Below are positions 41,828 to 50,700 of a DNA stretch of 64,000 bases, one piece after another; the first letter of the stretch is position 1; each line of letters begins with the position of its first letter. The notes below the pieces were generated by a model. That model saw only the letters and a list, made by a program, of their open reading frames with translations, was not told where the DNA came from and searched no databases. The stretch is taken from NCBI RefSeq assembly GCF_016862435.1, contig NZ_BOMY01000041.1, positions 310,001-374,000 of the forward strand. The letters run 5' to 3'. A program made the translations under genes and the position numbers. The DNA comes from Paractinoplanes tereljensis. GTDB lineage: Bacteria; Actinomycetota; Actinomycetes; Mycobacteriales; Micromonosporaceae.

Positions 41828-42556
41828 GTGGGAGAGGTCTCGATCCGTTTTCTCGAGGGAGATGCCGACGCCGGCGCCCTGCGCACCCTTTACGAAAAGG
41901 TGATCGCGCCAAGCTTCCTGCCCGCGGAACGCGAGCCCATCGAGAAGCTGAGCCGAGTCCTGCGCGCCGACGAGCTGCGCGGGGCGATAGCGGTGACCCC
42001 CGACGGAGAGCCGGTCGGCGCCCTGTTCCTGGAGTGGTTCCCCGACATCCGGGCCGCCCTGCTCTGCTACTTCTCCATCCGGCCCGACCTGCGCGGCCAG
42101 GGCATCGGCCGCCGCCTGGTATCGGTAGCCGCCCCACACTGGCGCGAAACGCTGAAGCCCCTCGTGGTCTTCGCCGAAGCCGAGGACCCCACCGCCCCCA
42201 CCGAGGTCCCCGCCACCGCCGACTACGGCGACGACACCGCCCGGCTACGGCTGTACGCCGGCTTCGGAGCCCGCCGCCTGCCGCTGCCCTACCTGATGCC
42301 CGAGCTGTCCCCGGGCGAGGGCCGCCTACCAGGCCTGCTGCTACTGGTGATCGAGTCCGACAAGGCGGTAAGCCCCACCCCCGACCAGATCGAGAGCAAA
42401 CTCGTCGAAGGCTTCCTGACCCGCTACTTCACCCGCCTGGAGGGCACCAACCCTCCCGACGACGACCGGCTGACCCGCCTGCTCACCGACTGCCGCCGCA
42501 CGGACTTCCTGCCGCTGCTGAACCTTTCAGCCGCCCGCGAGGAAGACCTGGCGTAG
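41828..42556 (+). CDS. GNAT-family N-acetyltransferase
   Basis: 242 residues from GTG 41828, nine bases after the lysR stop. The acetyl-CoA motif is visible as YFSIRPDLRGQGIGRRLV, and RLRLYAGFGARRLPLPYL is the C-terminal fold element. A C-terminal extension (about residues 175-242; SKLVEGFLTRYFTRLEGT) is mostly helical and not part of the core fold. Substrate unknown. Confidence 0.8.
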   Translation: MGEVSIRFLEGDADAGALRTLYEKVIAPSFLPAEREPIEKLSRVLRADELRGAIAVTPDGEPVGALFLEWFPDIRAALLCYFSIRPDLRGQGIGRRLVSVAAPHWRETLKPLVVFAEAEDPTAPTEVPATADYGDDTARLRLYAGFGARRLPLPYLMPELSPGEGRLPGLLLLVIESDKAVSPTPDQIESKLVEGFLTRYFTRLEGTNPPDDDRLTRLLTDCRRTDFLPLLNLSAAREEDLA

Positions 42557-42706
42557 TTCCTCGGTTGCCGCGCCGGTCGGCCGGGGCTGAGGTGCGGCGG
42601 TATCGACCGCTTCGACGGCTTCCTCGGGATGGATGCGTGCCGGTAGCTTGCCGAAGCGCGTGGCCCGATCGCGCGCACTCTCCAGGTCAGCGATCTGCTT
42701 GTCCAT
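42527..42706 (-). CDS. Small 59-residue hypothetical protein
   Basis: An open frame from ATG 42706 to TGA at 42527-42529. The product begins with a charged helix (MDKQIADLESARDRATRFGK), has a middle PARIHPEEAVEAVD and ends TEELRQVFLAGG. Codon use fits local genes (third-position G/C) and the other frames here look random. It overlaps the end of the GNAT gene by 30 bases. No family recognised. Confidence 0.5.
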   Translation of the reverse strand: MDKQIADLESARDRATRFGKLPARIHPEEAVEAVDTAAPQPRPTGAATEELRQVFLAGG

Positions 42707-42758
42707 GCAGCCATGCTCGCACGCGGACGCCCTGGACGGGCGGCCTTAGGGTGGCTCT

Positions 42759-43334
42759 ATGGCGGCGACGATGTCCTGGCTCAACGAGCCTCCGCACTGG
42801 TCCGAGCAGGACGGCGTCATCCGGGTTCGCACCGGGCTGAAGACCGACTTCTGGCGGCGGACGTTCTACGGCTACGTCACCGACAACGGGCATTTCTACC
42901 GGCAGCCGGTCAGTGGGGACTTCACGGCCGAGGTCACGGTGTCGGCCGGGCACTCGGCGCTGTTCGACCAGGCTGGGCTGATGCTTCGGGCCGACGAGCG
43001 CACCTGGCTCAAGACCGGGCTCGAGGTCACCTCCGGGGCCGTGCAGCTGAGCACCGTGCTCACCAGGGATTACTCCGACCTGTCGGTGCAGGCGGTGCCG
43101 GATTACGACGGTGAGATACGGCTCCGGCTGACCCGGTTCGGGTCGGCGGTGTGCGTGCACCGCGGCGACCAGAACGGCTCGTGGCAGCTGGTTCGGCTCG
43201 GGCATCTGGACCTGCTGGAGACGGTTGACGTCGGGGTCATGTGCTGTTCGCCGGAGCGGGAAGGGCTCGAGGTCACCTTCCGGGACTTCCGGATCGGGGA
43301 GCCGATCCCGCGCGAGGGTCTTGAGTCACCGTAA
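42759..43334 (+). CDS. DUF1349 concanavalin-like protein
   Basis: 191 residues from ATG 42759. The sequence has the DUF1349 pattern: TDFWRRTFYGYVTDNGHFY, DQAGLMLRADERTWLKTGLE and VGVMCCSPEREGLEVTFRDF. The family has a concanavalin A-like beta-sandwich; some members bind or cut glycans, most are uncharacterised. It lacks a signal peptide. The Ser/Thr kinase gene follows after 36 bases. Confidence 0.85.
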   Translation: MAATMSWLNEPPHWSEQDGVIRVRTGLKTDFWRRTFYGYVTDNGHFYRQPVSGDFTAEVTVSAGHSALFDQAGLMLRADERTWLKTGLEVTSGAVQLSTVLTRDYSDLSVQAVPDYDGEIRLRLTRFGSAVCVHRGDQNGSWQLVRLGHLDLLETVDVGVMCCSPEREGLEVTFRDFRIGEPIPREGLESP

Positions 43335-43370
43335 GAGAGAAGTAAGAGGCCCCGTGTAGGTTGGCGTCCC

Positions 43371-45404
43371 GTGGGTGATCCTTTGCGCTTGACCGATCCT
43401 CGGTTCGTCGGGCCCTACCGGACCGTGGCGCGGCTCGGTGAAGGTGGCATGGGCTCGGTGTTTCTGGCCGAGGCGCCCAGTGGGCGGCTGGTCGCGGTCA
43501 AGGTCATCCGGGCCGAGTTCGCGCACGAGGAGCAGTTCCGGGCTCGCTTTCGCAGTGAGGTCAGCCGGGCCCGGGAGGTTCCGCCGTTCTGCACCGCCGA
43601 GGTGCTCGACGCCGACCCGGACCACGCCACCCCCTATCTCGTGGTGGAGTACGTGGACGGGCCCAGCCTCAGTGAGGTCGTCGCGGAGAGTGGGCCGCTG
43701 TCCGGCGGCAGCCTGCACGGGGTGGCCGTCGGGGTAGCGGCGGCGCTCGCGGCGATCCACGGGGTCGGGGTCATCCACCGGGACCTGAAGCCGCGCAACG
43801 TGCTGTTCGCGCTGGGTACCCCGAAGGTGATCGACTTCGGCATCGCCCGGCCGCTCGAGCCGACAAGCTTCCACACCCGGGCCGAGGAGGTGGTCGGCAC
43901 ACTGGCGTACATGGCTCCGGAACGGCTCGATCCGGAGACCGATCGCCTGGTCACCCCGGCCGCCGACGTGTTCGCCTGGGCCGCGGTGGTGACCTATGCG
44001 GGCACTGGCCGTACCCCCTTCGGCGGTGACAGCCCGGCGGTGACCGCGGCCCGGATTCTCACCCAGCCACCCCGGGTCGTCGGCCTGCCGCCCTACCTCA
44101 CCGAGCTGGTCATCTCGGCGCTGGCGAAGGAGCCGGCCGACCGCCCGACCGCGCCGGAGCTGCTCGATCGCCTGCTGGTGTCGGGCGCGCCGAGCGCGCC
44201 TCCGCTGCCGCCGGAGCTGCGGCGCGACGCCGAGGCGGCGCAGCAGTCCGGCCGCTATCAGACCGGCGGTCACCGGCCCCGGCCCGCACGGCGCGCGATC
44301 ACCATCGCGGCCGCCGCGGTGGTCACTCTCGCAGCCGCGACCACGGCCGGCGTCGTTCTGCAGACCCAGAGCCAGACCCAGGAGGGTACGCACGGAGCAG
44401 GTGCAGCAGCCACGGCGAAGCCGGTCACCGGTCCCGCCATGTTCGATTCGCTGCGCAGTGAAACGCTCTTCGTCGCGAGCAGCGACGAGTCGGGCACCTG
44501 CGGCTACCGGCGCGGCCTGCGGGTGACGGCGAAGGCGTCGGCCACCGAGATGTGCGGCGATTACCTGGACACCGTGTTCCCGACCAGCCAGAACATCAGC
44601 GTCCGGGCGACCGCGGCCAACGCCGACTCGTGCCCGGCGATCTGGTTCCGCGCCTCGGCCCGCCAGGACAACCGGGAGAACTACCTGGCCGACTTCTACC
44701 GGGTCGCCGTCTGCCCCGGCGAGGTGAGCCTGACCAGCTCGATCGGCGGCGCCGAGAACGTCATCGCCACCGCGAAGCGATCCACCGCCACCGGCGCCGG
44801 GCACACCGTCCAGCTGGTCGCCGACGAGGGCGAGGCCACCGTCTCGGTCGACGGCGCCGAGGCGCTGCGCGGCCGGCTCACCGAGTCCTCGCTGGTCAGC
44901 GGCCGGGTGCTGGTGGGCGCGGTGGCCGGCGCGGGCGGCCGGGCCGACGTGACGTTCACCGACCTCAGGCTGCGCTCGGGCACCGATCCGGCCGTGCCGG
45001 CGACACCCGCGTTCACCACCGGCGACGCCCGGTTCACCGCCGGGCAGTGGATGCTCAGCGACCGCGAGAAGGTCGCCATCCTGGAGCCGACCGAGTACCT
45101 CAGCGGCGCGGAGTACTGCCGCCGCTTCCCGCCGGACGACACCTCGCCGAACTGCACGAAGAAGTACGTTCCGGTGCCGAACGCGGTGAAGGTCAGCCTG
45201 CCGGTGGCCACCGGCATCACCTATCTGGATTACCGGAAAGACCCGAAGAAGTGTACGGATCCGGCGACCCACGCCGGCACCTGCCGGGTCGCCTTCGACG
45301 CCTTCACCACCAACTCCGGCGGCGACGGCTCGCCGACCGAACCGCTGCTGGTGACGATCCGGGCCGGAAAGATCGTCACCGCCGCCCGGCTCAACCTGGA
45401 ATGA
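43371..45404 (+). CDS. Membrane Ser/Thr protein kinase (PknB-type) with extracytoplasmic domain
   Basis: 677 residues from GTG 43371. The kinase domain (about 15-270) is complete: glycine loop LGEGGMGSVFLA, lysine in VAVKVIR, catalytic loop H136-R-D138-L-K-P-R-N143, and DFGIARP. A proline-rich juxtamembrane stretch leads to one membrane helix at about 304-328, then a 340-residue outside part with a DUF1349-like beta-sandwich (AIWFRASARQDNRENYLADFY) and a C-terminal region with paired cysteines. Such receptors transmit wall signals to cytosolic targets. The neighbour DUF1349 gene may be functionally related. Confidence 0.9.
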   Translation: MGDPLRLTDPRFVGPYRTVARLGEGGMGSVFLAEAPSGRLVAVKVIRAEFAHEEQFRARFRSEVSRAREVPPFCTAEVLDADPDHATPYLVVEYVDGPSLSEVVAESGPLSGGSLHGVAVGVAAALAAIHGVGVIHRDLKPRNVLFALGTPKVIDFGIARPLEPTSFHTRAEEVVGTLAYMAPERLDPETDRLVTPAADVFAWAAVVTYAGTGRTPFGGDSPAVTAARILTQPPRVVGLPPYLTELVISALAKEPADRPTAPELLDRLLVSGAPSAPPLPPELRRDAEAAQQSGRYQTGGHRPRPARRAITIAAAAVVTLAAATTAGVVLQTQSQTQEGTHGAGAAATAKPVTGPAMFDSLRSETLFVASSDESGTCGYRRGLRVTAKASATEMCGDYLDTVFPTSQNISVRATAANADSCPAIWFRASARQDNRENYLADFYRVAVCPGEVSLTSSIGGAENVIATAKRSTATGAGHTVQLVADEGEATVSVDGAEALRGRLTESSLVSGRVLVGAVAGAGGRADVTFTDLRLRSGTDPAVPATPAFTTGDARFTAGQWMLSDREKVAILEPTEYLSGAEYCRRFPPDDTSPNCTKKYVPVPNAVKVSLPVATGITYLDYRKDPKKCTDPATHAGTCRVAFDAFTTNSGGDGSPTEPLLVTIRAGKIVTAARLNLE

Positions 45405-45540
45405 CGCCCCGGGGCGGCTGGAGCACGCAGAACTCGTTGCCGTCCGGGTCGGCGAGCACGTGCCAGACCCAGCCGTGCTCGTCGAGCGGCTCGGTGGTGA
45501 CCCGGCGGGCACCCAGCGCCACCACCCGGGCGCTTGTCAT
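45391..45540 (-). pseudogene. C-terminal fragment of a VOC/glyoxalase-family gene
   Basis: From ATG 45540 only 49 residues remain: LGARRVTTEPLDEHGWVWHV followed by LADPDGNEFCVLQPP, the end of a VOC-fold protein of about 120 residues. The next 33 bases upstream lead straight into another gene, so the 5' two-thirds are missing. The stop overlaps the kinase 3' end by 14 bases. Confidence 0.7.
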
Positions 45541-45573
45541 GGCAGCACGCTACCGGCTGACTAGGGTGGACCG

Positions 45574-45945
45574 ATGGCGTCAATCAAGCAGTTCCAGGTC
45601 ACCTTCGACTGCGCGGAACCCGAGCGGGTCGCCCGCTTCTGGGCCGCGGTTCTGGGCTACGCCGTACAGGAAGGTGGGTCGGCCTGTTTTGATCCTTCCG
45701 GGGTCGGGCCGCGACTGTATTTTCAGCGCGTTCCCGAAGGCAAGGTCGTGAAGAACCGGGTGCATCTCGACGTGCGGGTCGGCACCGGGCTGGTGGGTGC
45801 GGAGCGCCTGGCCGCCCTCGAGGCCGAGTGCGCGCGGCTGCTCCCACTCGGCGCGGTCCGGGTGCGGCTGCTGGTCGCCGACGAGGAGAACGAGTCGTGC
45901 CTGGTGATGCAGGACGTCGAGGGCAACGAGTTCTGCCTGGACTGA
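45574..45945 (+). CDS. VOC-superfamily (glyoxalase-like) protein
   Basis: 123 residues from ATG 45574. Two beta-alpha-beta-beta-beta modules are seen: FQVTFDCAEPERVARFWAAVLGYAV and, after a helix, MQDVEGNEFCLD at the end. Glyoxalase-like proteins include metal-dependent isomerases, dioxygenases and antibiotic-binding resistance proteins; the metal ligands are not obvious enough to choose. It is intact, unlike the VOC fragment just upstream on the other strand. Confidence 0.8.
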   Translation: MASIKQFQVTFDCAEPERVARFWAAVLGYAVQEGGSACFDPSGVGPRLYFQRVPEGKVVKNRVHLDVRVGTGLVGAERLAALEAECARLLPLGAVRVRLLVADEENESCLVMQDVEGNEFCLD

Positions 45946-45967
45946 GCGGGGTCGTTAAGCTGCGGGA

Positions 45968-46294
45968 ATGGTCCGGGACGAGCTGTTACGGCTACGGGCG
46001 AGCGCGGCCGCCGAGGCGGCGACCCTGGCCGGCGACCTGGAGGCGCTGTTCGCGGCGTCGCGGGACTCGAACGCCGACGACGAGCACGATCCGGAGGGCG
46101 CCACCATCGGCTTCGAGCGCGCCCAGCTGACCGCACTGCTGGCCGCCGCCCGGGACCGGATCGCCGAGGTAGACGACGCGCTGCACCGGGTGGACACCGC
46201 GACCTACGGCCTCTGCGAGCGATGCGGCCAGCCGATCGCCGCCGAGCGGCTCGCCATACGACCGTTCGCCCGCCGCTGCATGGCCTGCGCCTAG
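45968..46294 (+). CDS. DksA/TraR-type zinc-finger protein
   Basis: 108 residues from ATG 45968. An N-terminal coiled coil with an acidic tip (SNADDEHDPEGATIGFERAQ) leads to the C4 zinc finger CERCGQPI...RRCMAC. This is the small actinobacterial DksA/TraR family; DksA proteins reach into the RNA polymerase secondary channel. The N-terminal hairpin here is short. It stands alone, 22 bases after the VOC gene. Confidence 0.85.
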   Translation: MVRDELLRLRASAAAEAATLAGDLEALFAASRDSNADDEHDPEGATIGFERAQLTALLAAARDRIAEVDDALHRVDTATYGLCERCGQPIAAERLAIRPFARRCMACA

Positions 46295-46309
46295 ATCACC
46301 ACTCACGCG

Positions 46310-46345
46310 TGTGCTATCTAGGAAGCAGATGCTGTGCTATCTAGG
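46310..46345. repeat. 13-bp direct repeat in an intergenic gap
   Basis: TGTGCTATCTAGG occurs at 46310-46322 and 46333-46345, 23 bases apart (about two helical turns). Each copy contains CTATCTAG. The gap 46295-46508 has no gene that I can support; the repeats lie about 165-200 bases upstream of the SprT-like start. Confidence 0.6.
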
Positions 46346-46508
46346 CATCGTCGGATGTGCTGGATCGTCACTGGCTGGACCGCGGACTGGCCCAATCGCC
46401 AGCTTGTGGGCGCTGCAAGTGACCGATCGCCCGGCGGCGTGACTACTTCCTTTGCGAGTTCGGTGGCACCATGGTCTGGCGTTGGCTGGGTAGCGGGGAG
46501 CGGCGGGG

Positions 46509-47213
46509 TTGGATCTGACAGAGGCTGGGCAGCTCGCCGCCGGTCTGATGGCCCGGCATCGGCTGACCGGGTGGCGGCTGGTGTTCGACAGCGCCAAGAC
46601 CCGGGCCGGGGTGTGCCGATATGACCGCAAGGAGATCGGCCTGTCCGGTCCGCTGATCTCGCTCTACGACGTCGACCGGGTCACCGACATCGTGCTGCAC
46701 GAGATCGCCCACGCCCTGGCCGGGCCGCGGCACGGCCACGACCGGGTCTGGAAGGCCACCGCCCGGCGGATCGGCTGCTCGGGCGAGCGCTGCGTGCCGG
46801 CCGACGCGCCCGGCGTCGACGGGCCGTGGGTGGGTGTCTGCCCGGCCGGGCACCGCACGACCGCGCACCGCCGGCCGATCCGGGTGAAGTCATGCCGCGA
46901 CTGCGCCACCGGCTTCGACGCGTCCGCGATCTACACCTGGTCGTATCTCGGCGAGGCGGTGCCGATGGACCCCCGGTTCGAGGCCGAACTGGCGCGCATC
47001 CGGGCCGGCCGGTCGGCGCCGGCCCCGGCGCCGGTCCCGCTCCAGGTGGGCGAGCGGGTCCGGCTGACCGGCACCGGAAAGTACGCCGGGCTGGCCGGCA
47101 CCGTGGTGAAGCGGGGCCGCACCCGTTACCAGGTGCAGACCGGCGCCGGCCTGCTGAGCGTGGCGTTCTCCGCGGTGGTCAGGGGAGCACCGGCGGCGCG
47201 AAACAGGCCGTGA
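46509..47213 (+). CDS. SprT-like zinc metallopeptidase-fold protein
   Basis: 234 residues from TTG 46509, with GGCGGGG just upstream. The SprT/Spartan zinc site HEIAHAL is at about residues 64-70, with a further histidine in GHDRVWKATAR and a small cysteine cluster (C-x16-C type) after it. A KOW/SH3-like segment (VGERVRLTGTGKYAGLAGTVVKRG) fills the C-terminus. Eukaryotic Spartan cuts DNA-protein crosslinks; bacterial members are little studied. Its end overlaps the converging membrane gene by 35 bases. Confidence 0.8.
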   Translation: MDLTEAGQLAAGLMARHRLTGWRLVFDSAKTRAGVCRYDRKEIGLSGPLISLYDVDRVTDIVLHEIAHALAGPRHGHDRVWKATARRIGCSGERCVPADAPGVDGPWVGVCPAGHRTTAHRRPIRVKSCRDCATGFDASAIYTWSYLGEAVPMDPRFEAELARIRAGRSAPAPAPVPLQVGERVRLTGTGKYAGLAGTVVKRGRTRYQVQTGAGLLSVAFSAVVRGAPAARNRP

Positions 47214-47694
47214 ACAGCAACGCCGGCAGCAGGTCGACGCTGTTCGGCAGGGTCAGCCAGCCGACCAGGCCCAGCTTCGGGTCGGTCTTGAAGTCGAGCC
47301 GGGCGGCCACCAGGCGGTCGAACGCCCGGGACAGCCCGAACCGCCACACACTCATCGCCATCATGCCCATGCAGGTCGTCCACAGCAGTGCGAAGACGAT
47401 CATCACGCCCTCCAGGAAGGCGGTCACGCCCGAGGGCGCGCCGTCCGTTCGGGCCACCGACGCTCCGGCATAGACCAGCAGGGTGCTGACCATCAGCGCC
47501 AGCCAGGCGAAGGCCCGCATGATGTTCATCAGGGAGACGGTCTCCGACAGGTCCGGGAAGTCCCGCGCCCAGGAGCGCAACTCACGCACCGACTTGGTGT
47601 ACGAGTACCTCCTGGACCGGAAACCCCCGGCCAGGAGCGGGGCGGCGGCCAGCAGGGCGAACGCCCCGAGATCGTGCATCCGGCGCTGTGCCAC
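47179..47694 (-). CDS. Membrane protein downstream of the RHS gene, candidate immunity protein
   Basis: 171 residues from GTG 47694, with AGGAG seven bases upstream; other in-frame starts lie at 47700 and 47760. Four hydrophobic stretches are visible: around residues 9-23 (AFALLAAAPLLAGG), 57-80, 92-118 and 150-168. I recognise no family. It starts 24 bases after the RHS gene stop, in the same direction. In polymorphic toxin loci this is the position of the cognate immunity gene; a membrane immunity protein would fit a toxin that acts at or through the membrane. This is inference from position only. Confidence 0.55.
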   Translation of the reverse strand: MAQRRMHDLGAFALLAAAPLLAGGFRSRRYSYTKSVRELRSWARDFPDLSETVSLMNIMRAFAWLALMVSTLLVYAGASVARTDGAPSGVTAFLEGVMIVFALLWTTCMGMMAMSVWRFGLSRAFDRLVAARLDFKTDPKLGLVGWLTLPNSVDLLPALLFTACFAPPVLP

Positions 47695-47717
47695 CGCCAC
47701 GCTCCTCTCCGTAGGTG

Positions 47718-50700
47718 TCAGCACACTAGCGTCCCGCCAGGCACCTTGATGTTCTGGCATCCGCCGCCACCGCCGTACCCCGGTGATCCCGGGATCGGGA
47801 AGTTGTAACTGGGTGCCGTGGACGACGGCGTGCTGGGGCTCGAGCTTCCGCCGCTGCCGTTGCCGCGGTTCTGGCCACCACCGCTGCCGCTGCCGCCACC
47901 CCGGTTGGACGGGCCGCTGCTGCCCCCGCCACCACCGAAGATGACCTCGTGCCGGTTCTTGGTGCAGTCGTTGTACTTGAAGCAGGCGACCGAGTTCCAG
48001 GTGGCGTTCTCCAGCTGCAGCATGTTGCCCCAGCGGTCGAACTGGTCCATCTGTTTGATCTGCCAGAACTGCGGCCCGGTCGTCGGATAGAGCGACTTGT
48101 ACCGGCTGGTGATCTGCCGGTAGTAGTCGACGTTGGCCTGCCGGAACCCGTCGGCCATGTTGAACTTGTCGACGAGTCTCTTGTAGTCACCGGGGTCGCT
48201 GGACTTCATCAGGCTGTTCCAGGCCCCGTCGGCGAGCTTGCTGGCACCCGCGTCGAACGTGTTGAACGCCCGCTTCGCCTTCTTCAGGGAGGCGGTCGTC
48301 TTGAGTGCGCTGGCGACCGCCCGGCCGCTCTTGGCCGCGGTCCCGATGCCGGGCACCATGCCGACGATGCCGAGACCACAGTCGATCGCCTGCCCGGAGG
48401 CACAGCTCTTACCGGTCTCCAGAGCACCGAACGCCGCCGAGGCCAGGCCGAAGGCGGCACCGACACCGGGGATCGGCGCGGTCACGATGGCGAGCACCCC
48501 GGTGACCGTCGAGATGGTGCCGGCGTGCTTGTAGGCGAAGGCGGCGGTCGCCTTGGCCGCACCGGCGACCCCACTGGCCACGCTGGCGACGCCGCTGGCC
48601 GCCTTCTTCATCCAGCCCGGCCATTGGCCGTCCGGGTCGGAGAAGGTGAGCGGGTTGCTCCACGAGTAGGTGTACGGGTTGAGCGACCGTGGCTCGTTCA
48701 TCTCGATCAGCGGGTCGACCGAGAGGAACACCCCGTGCACCTGGTCGTAGAGCCGGGCACCCAGGTGGGTGAGGCCGGTGTTGTCGTTGGTGCCGCCGAC
48801 GAAGCCCTTGTCGTTGGCCCAGGCCGGGTTGGTGCCGCGCAGCGAACCGTACGGGTTCTGCCGCCGGATGCTGTAGTCCTGGGTGACCGCGTCGATCTGC
48901 ACCTGCGCCGTGCCCTGGTGGTCGACGCCGAGCCAGGTCAGGCCCTTCTCGGTGCGCGACGCCACGGTCGAGTTGCCGAACGTGTAGTAGCGGGTGCAGG
49001 ACGTCAGCTTGGTGGTGCTGTCGTACCGCACCTCCTCGCCCGGCAGGTAGAGCGTCTTGCCCTTCGGGTCGGTCCGGATCAGCCGGTTGCCGTCCGCGTC
49101 GTACAGGAAGCTGGTCTTGCCGGTGGTGTCCGAGGCCGACTCCACCTCGCCCTCGATGTCCCAGGTGAGGGTCTGGGTGCCGGACGCCGACGTGGGCCGG
49201 GTGAGCGTGTTGCCCATCTCGTCGTAGGTGTACGCCCCGGTGGTGGCCCCGGTGGTGCCGGTGATCGCGTGCGGCCGGGCGGCCCCGGCCGCCGGGTAGG
49301 TGTAGTTGGTGGTCGAGTCGCCGAACGCCGAGTGCGCGGTCATCGTCTTGCGGTTGCCGACCGCGTCGAACGTCCAGCTGTTCCAGTACGCCGCCGGTCC
49401 GCCCAGAGCGTTGGCGGCCGGGGCGGCCGAGCAGTTCCCGGCCGTGTTCGGCGTCCACGCCTCGGTGAGGCGCTGCAGCCGGTCGTAGGTGAAGCACTGG
49501 GTGTCGGTGACGGCCGCGTCGCTGACGTCGGTGGCGCTGGTGACGTTGCCGTAGTCGTCGTAGGTGAACGTCTTGTCGGCCAGCAGGTAGGGCGCCGCCT
49601 TGTCGCGCTGGATCCGCACCCCGGTGAGGCGGCCGGTCTCCAGCTCACGCCGGAACGACTGCCACACCACGTTGCCGGCGCCGGTGGTCAGCTTGTACTG
49701 GTCGAGCAGGTTGAGCGCGTTGTAGACGGTCTCGCCCACGTAGGTCAGCGCCGTGCTCTCGCCGTACGTCGAGGTCAGCGACGTGGCCCGGTCGAACTTG
49801 CTCCACCCGTACTTCATGGTCTCCAGCGGCAGGCCGCCGGCCGGGGCGTAGCTGCTGGTGGCGAGCGAGTCGTCCTTGTTGTAGCTGTTCCGGAAGGTGT
49901 AGGTGCCGGCCAGGCCGGTCTCGCTGGCCGGGACGGTGTATTCGGAGCCGAGACTCTGGTAGCCGTCGGTGTAGCCGAGCTGCTTGATGATGTACGGCGC
50001 CGAGCCGACCAGCCGGCTGCTCTGGGTGAGCTGGCCCTTCGCCAGGGTGTCGTAGCTCCAGGTGGCACGGACGGTGCCGCCGATCGCCCCCTCGTACATC
50101 ACCCGCTTGCGGTTGAGGGCGTCGTAGGAGAAGGCCAGCGTCTTCTGCCGGGCGTCGGTCTTGGTCTTGATCCGGTTCGCGTCGTCGTAGGTGGTGGTGA
50201 CCTTGCCCTTGTCCGGGTCGGTGAAGGTGGTCTCCCGGCCGCGGATGTCGTACTGGTAGGTCCACGTGTTGCCGGACGCGTCGACGACGTCGGTGAGCTG
50301 GCCCTTGCGGTCCCGCTTGTAGAGAGTGGTCTGCCAGCTGCCGGCCGTGCCCGGGGTGGGCGCGCCACTGGCGGTGTACTCCCGCAGCTCGGTGTTGTCA
50401 CCGCGGGCGTTGATCACGGTCGAGGTGGCGGTGCCGCCGTTGGGCGGGGTGACGTCGGTGCGGTCACCGGCGTGGTAGGTGGTGGCCCGCCACCGTTCCT
50501 TGTCGTACGGCTGGAAGATCTCGGCGATCTTGCGGCTGGCGCCGTCGTAGACCGTCCGGGTCTGGTCCGGCACGAAGGCCCGCTCGGTGCTGGTGATCAG
50601 ATCGCCGCTCGCCGTGCCGGAGGTGTGGTAGACGTCGAACGACTTGCTGGCCCGGCCGGCCGAGTCGTAGAACGCCTCGGTGACCAGGCGCCCGCCGGAC

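Noticed and set aside
43371..45404. Reading the kinase outside domain plus VOC fragment as one fused gene
   Set aside because: They are on opposite strands; the 14-bp overlap is only of 3' ends.
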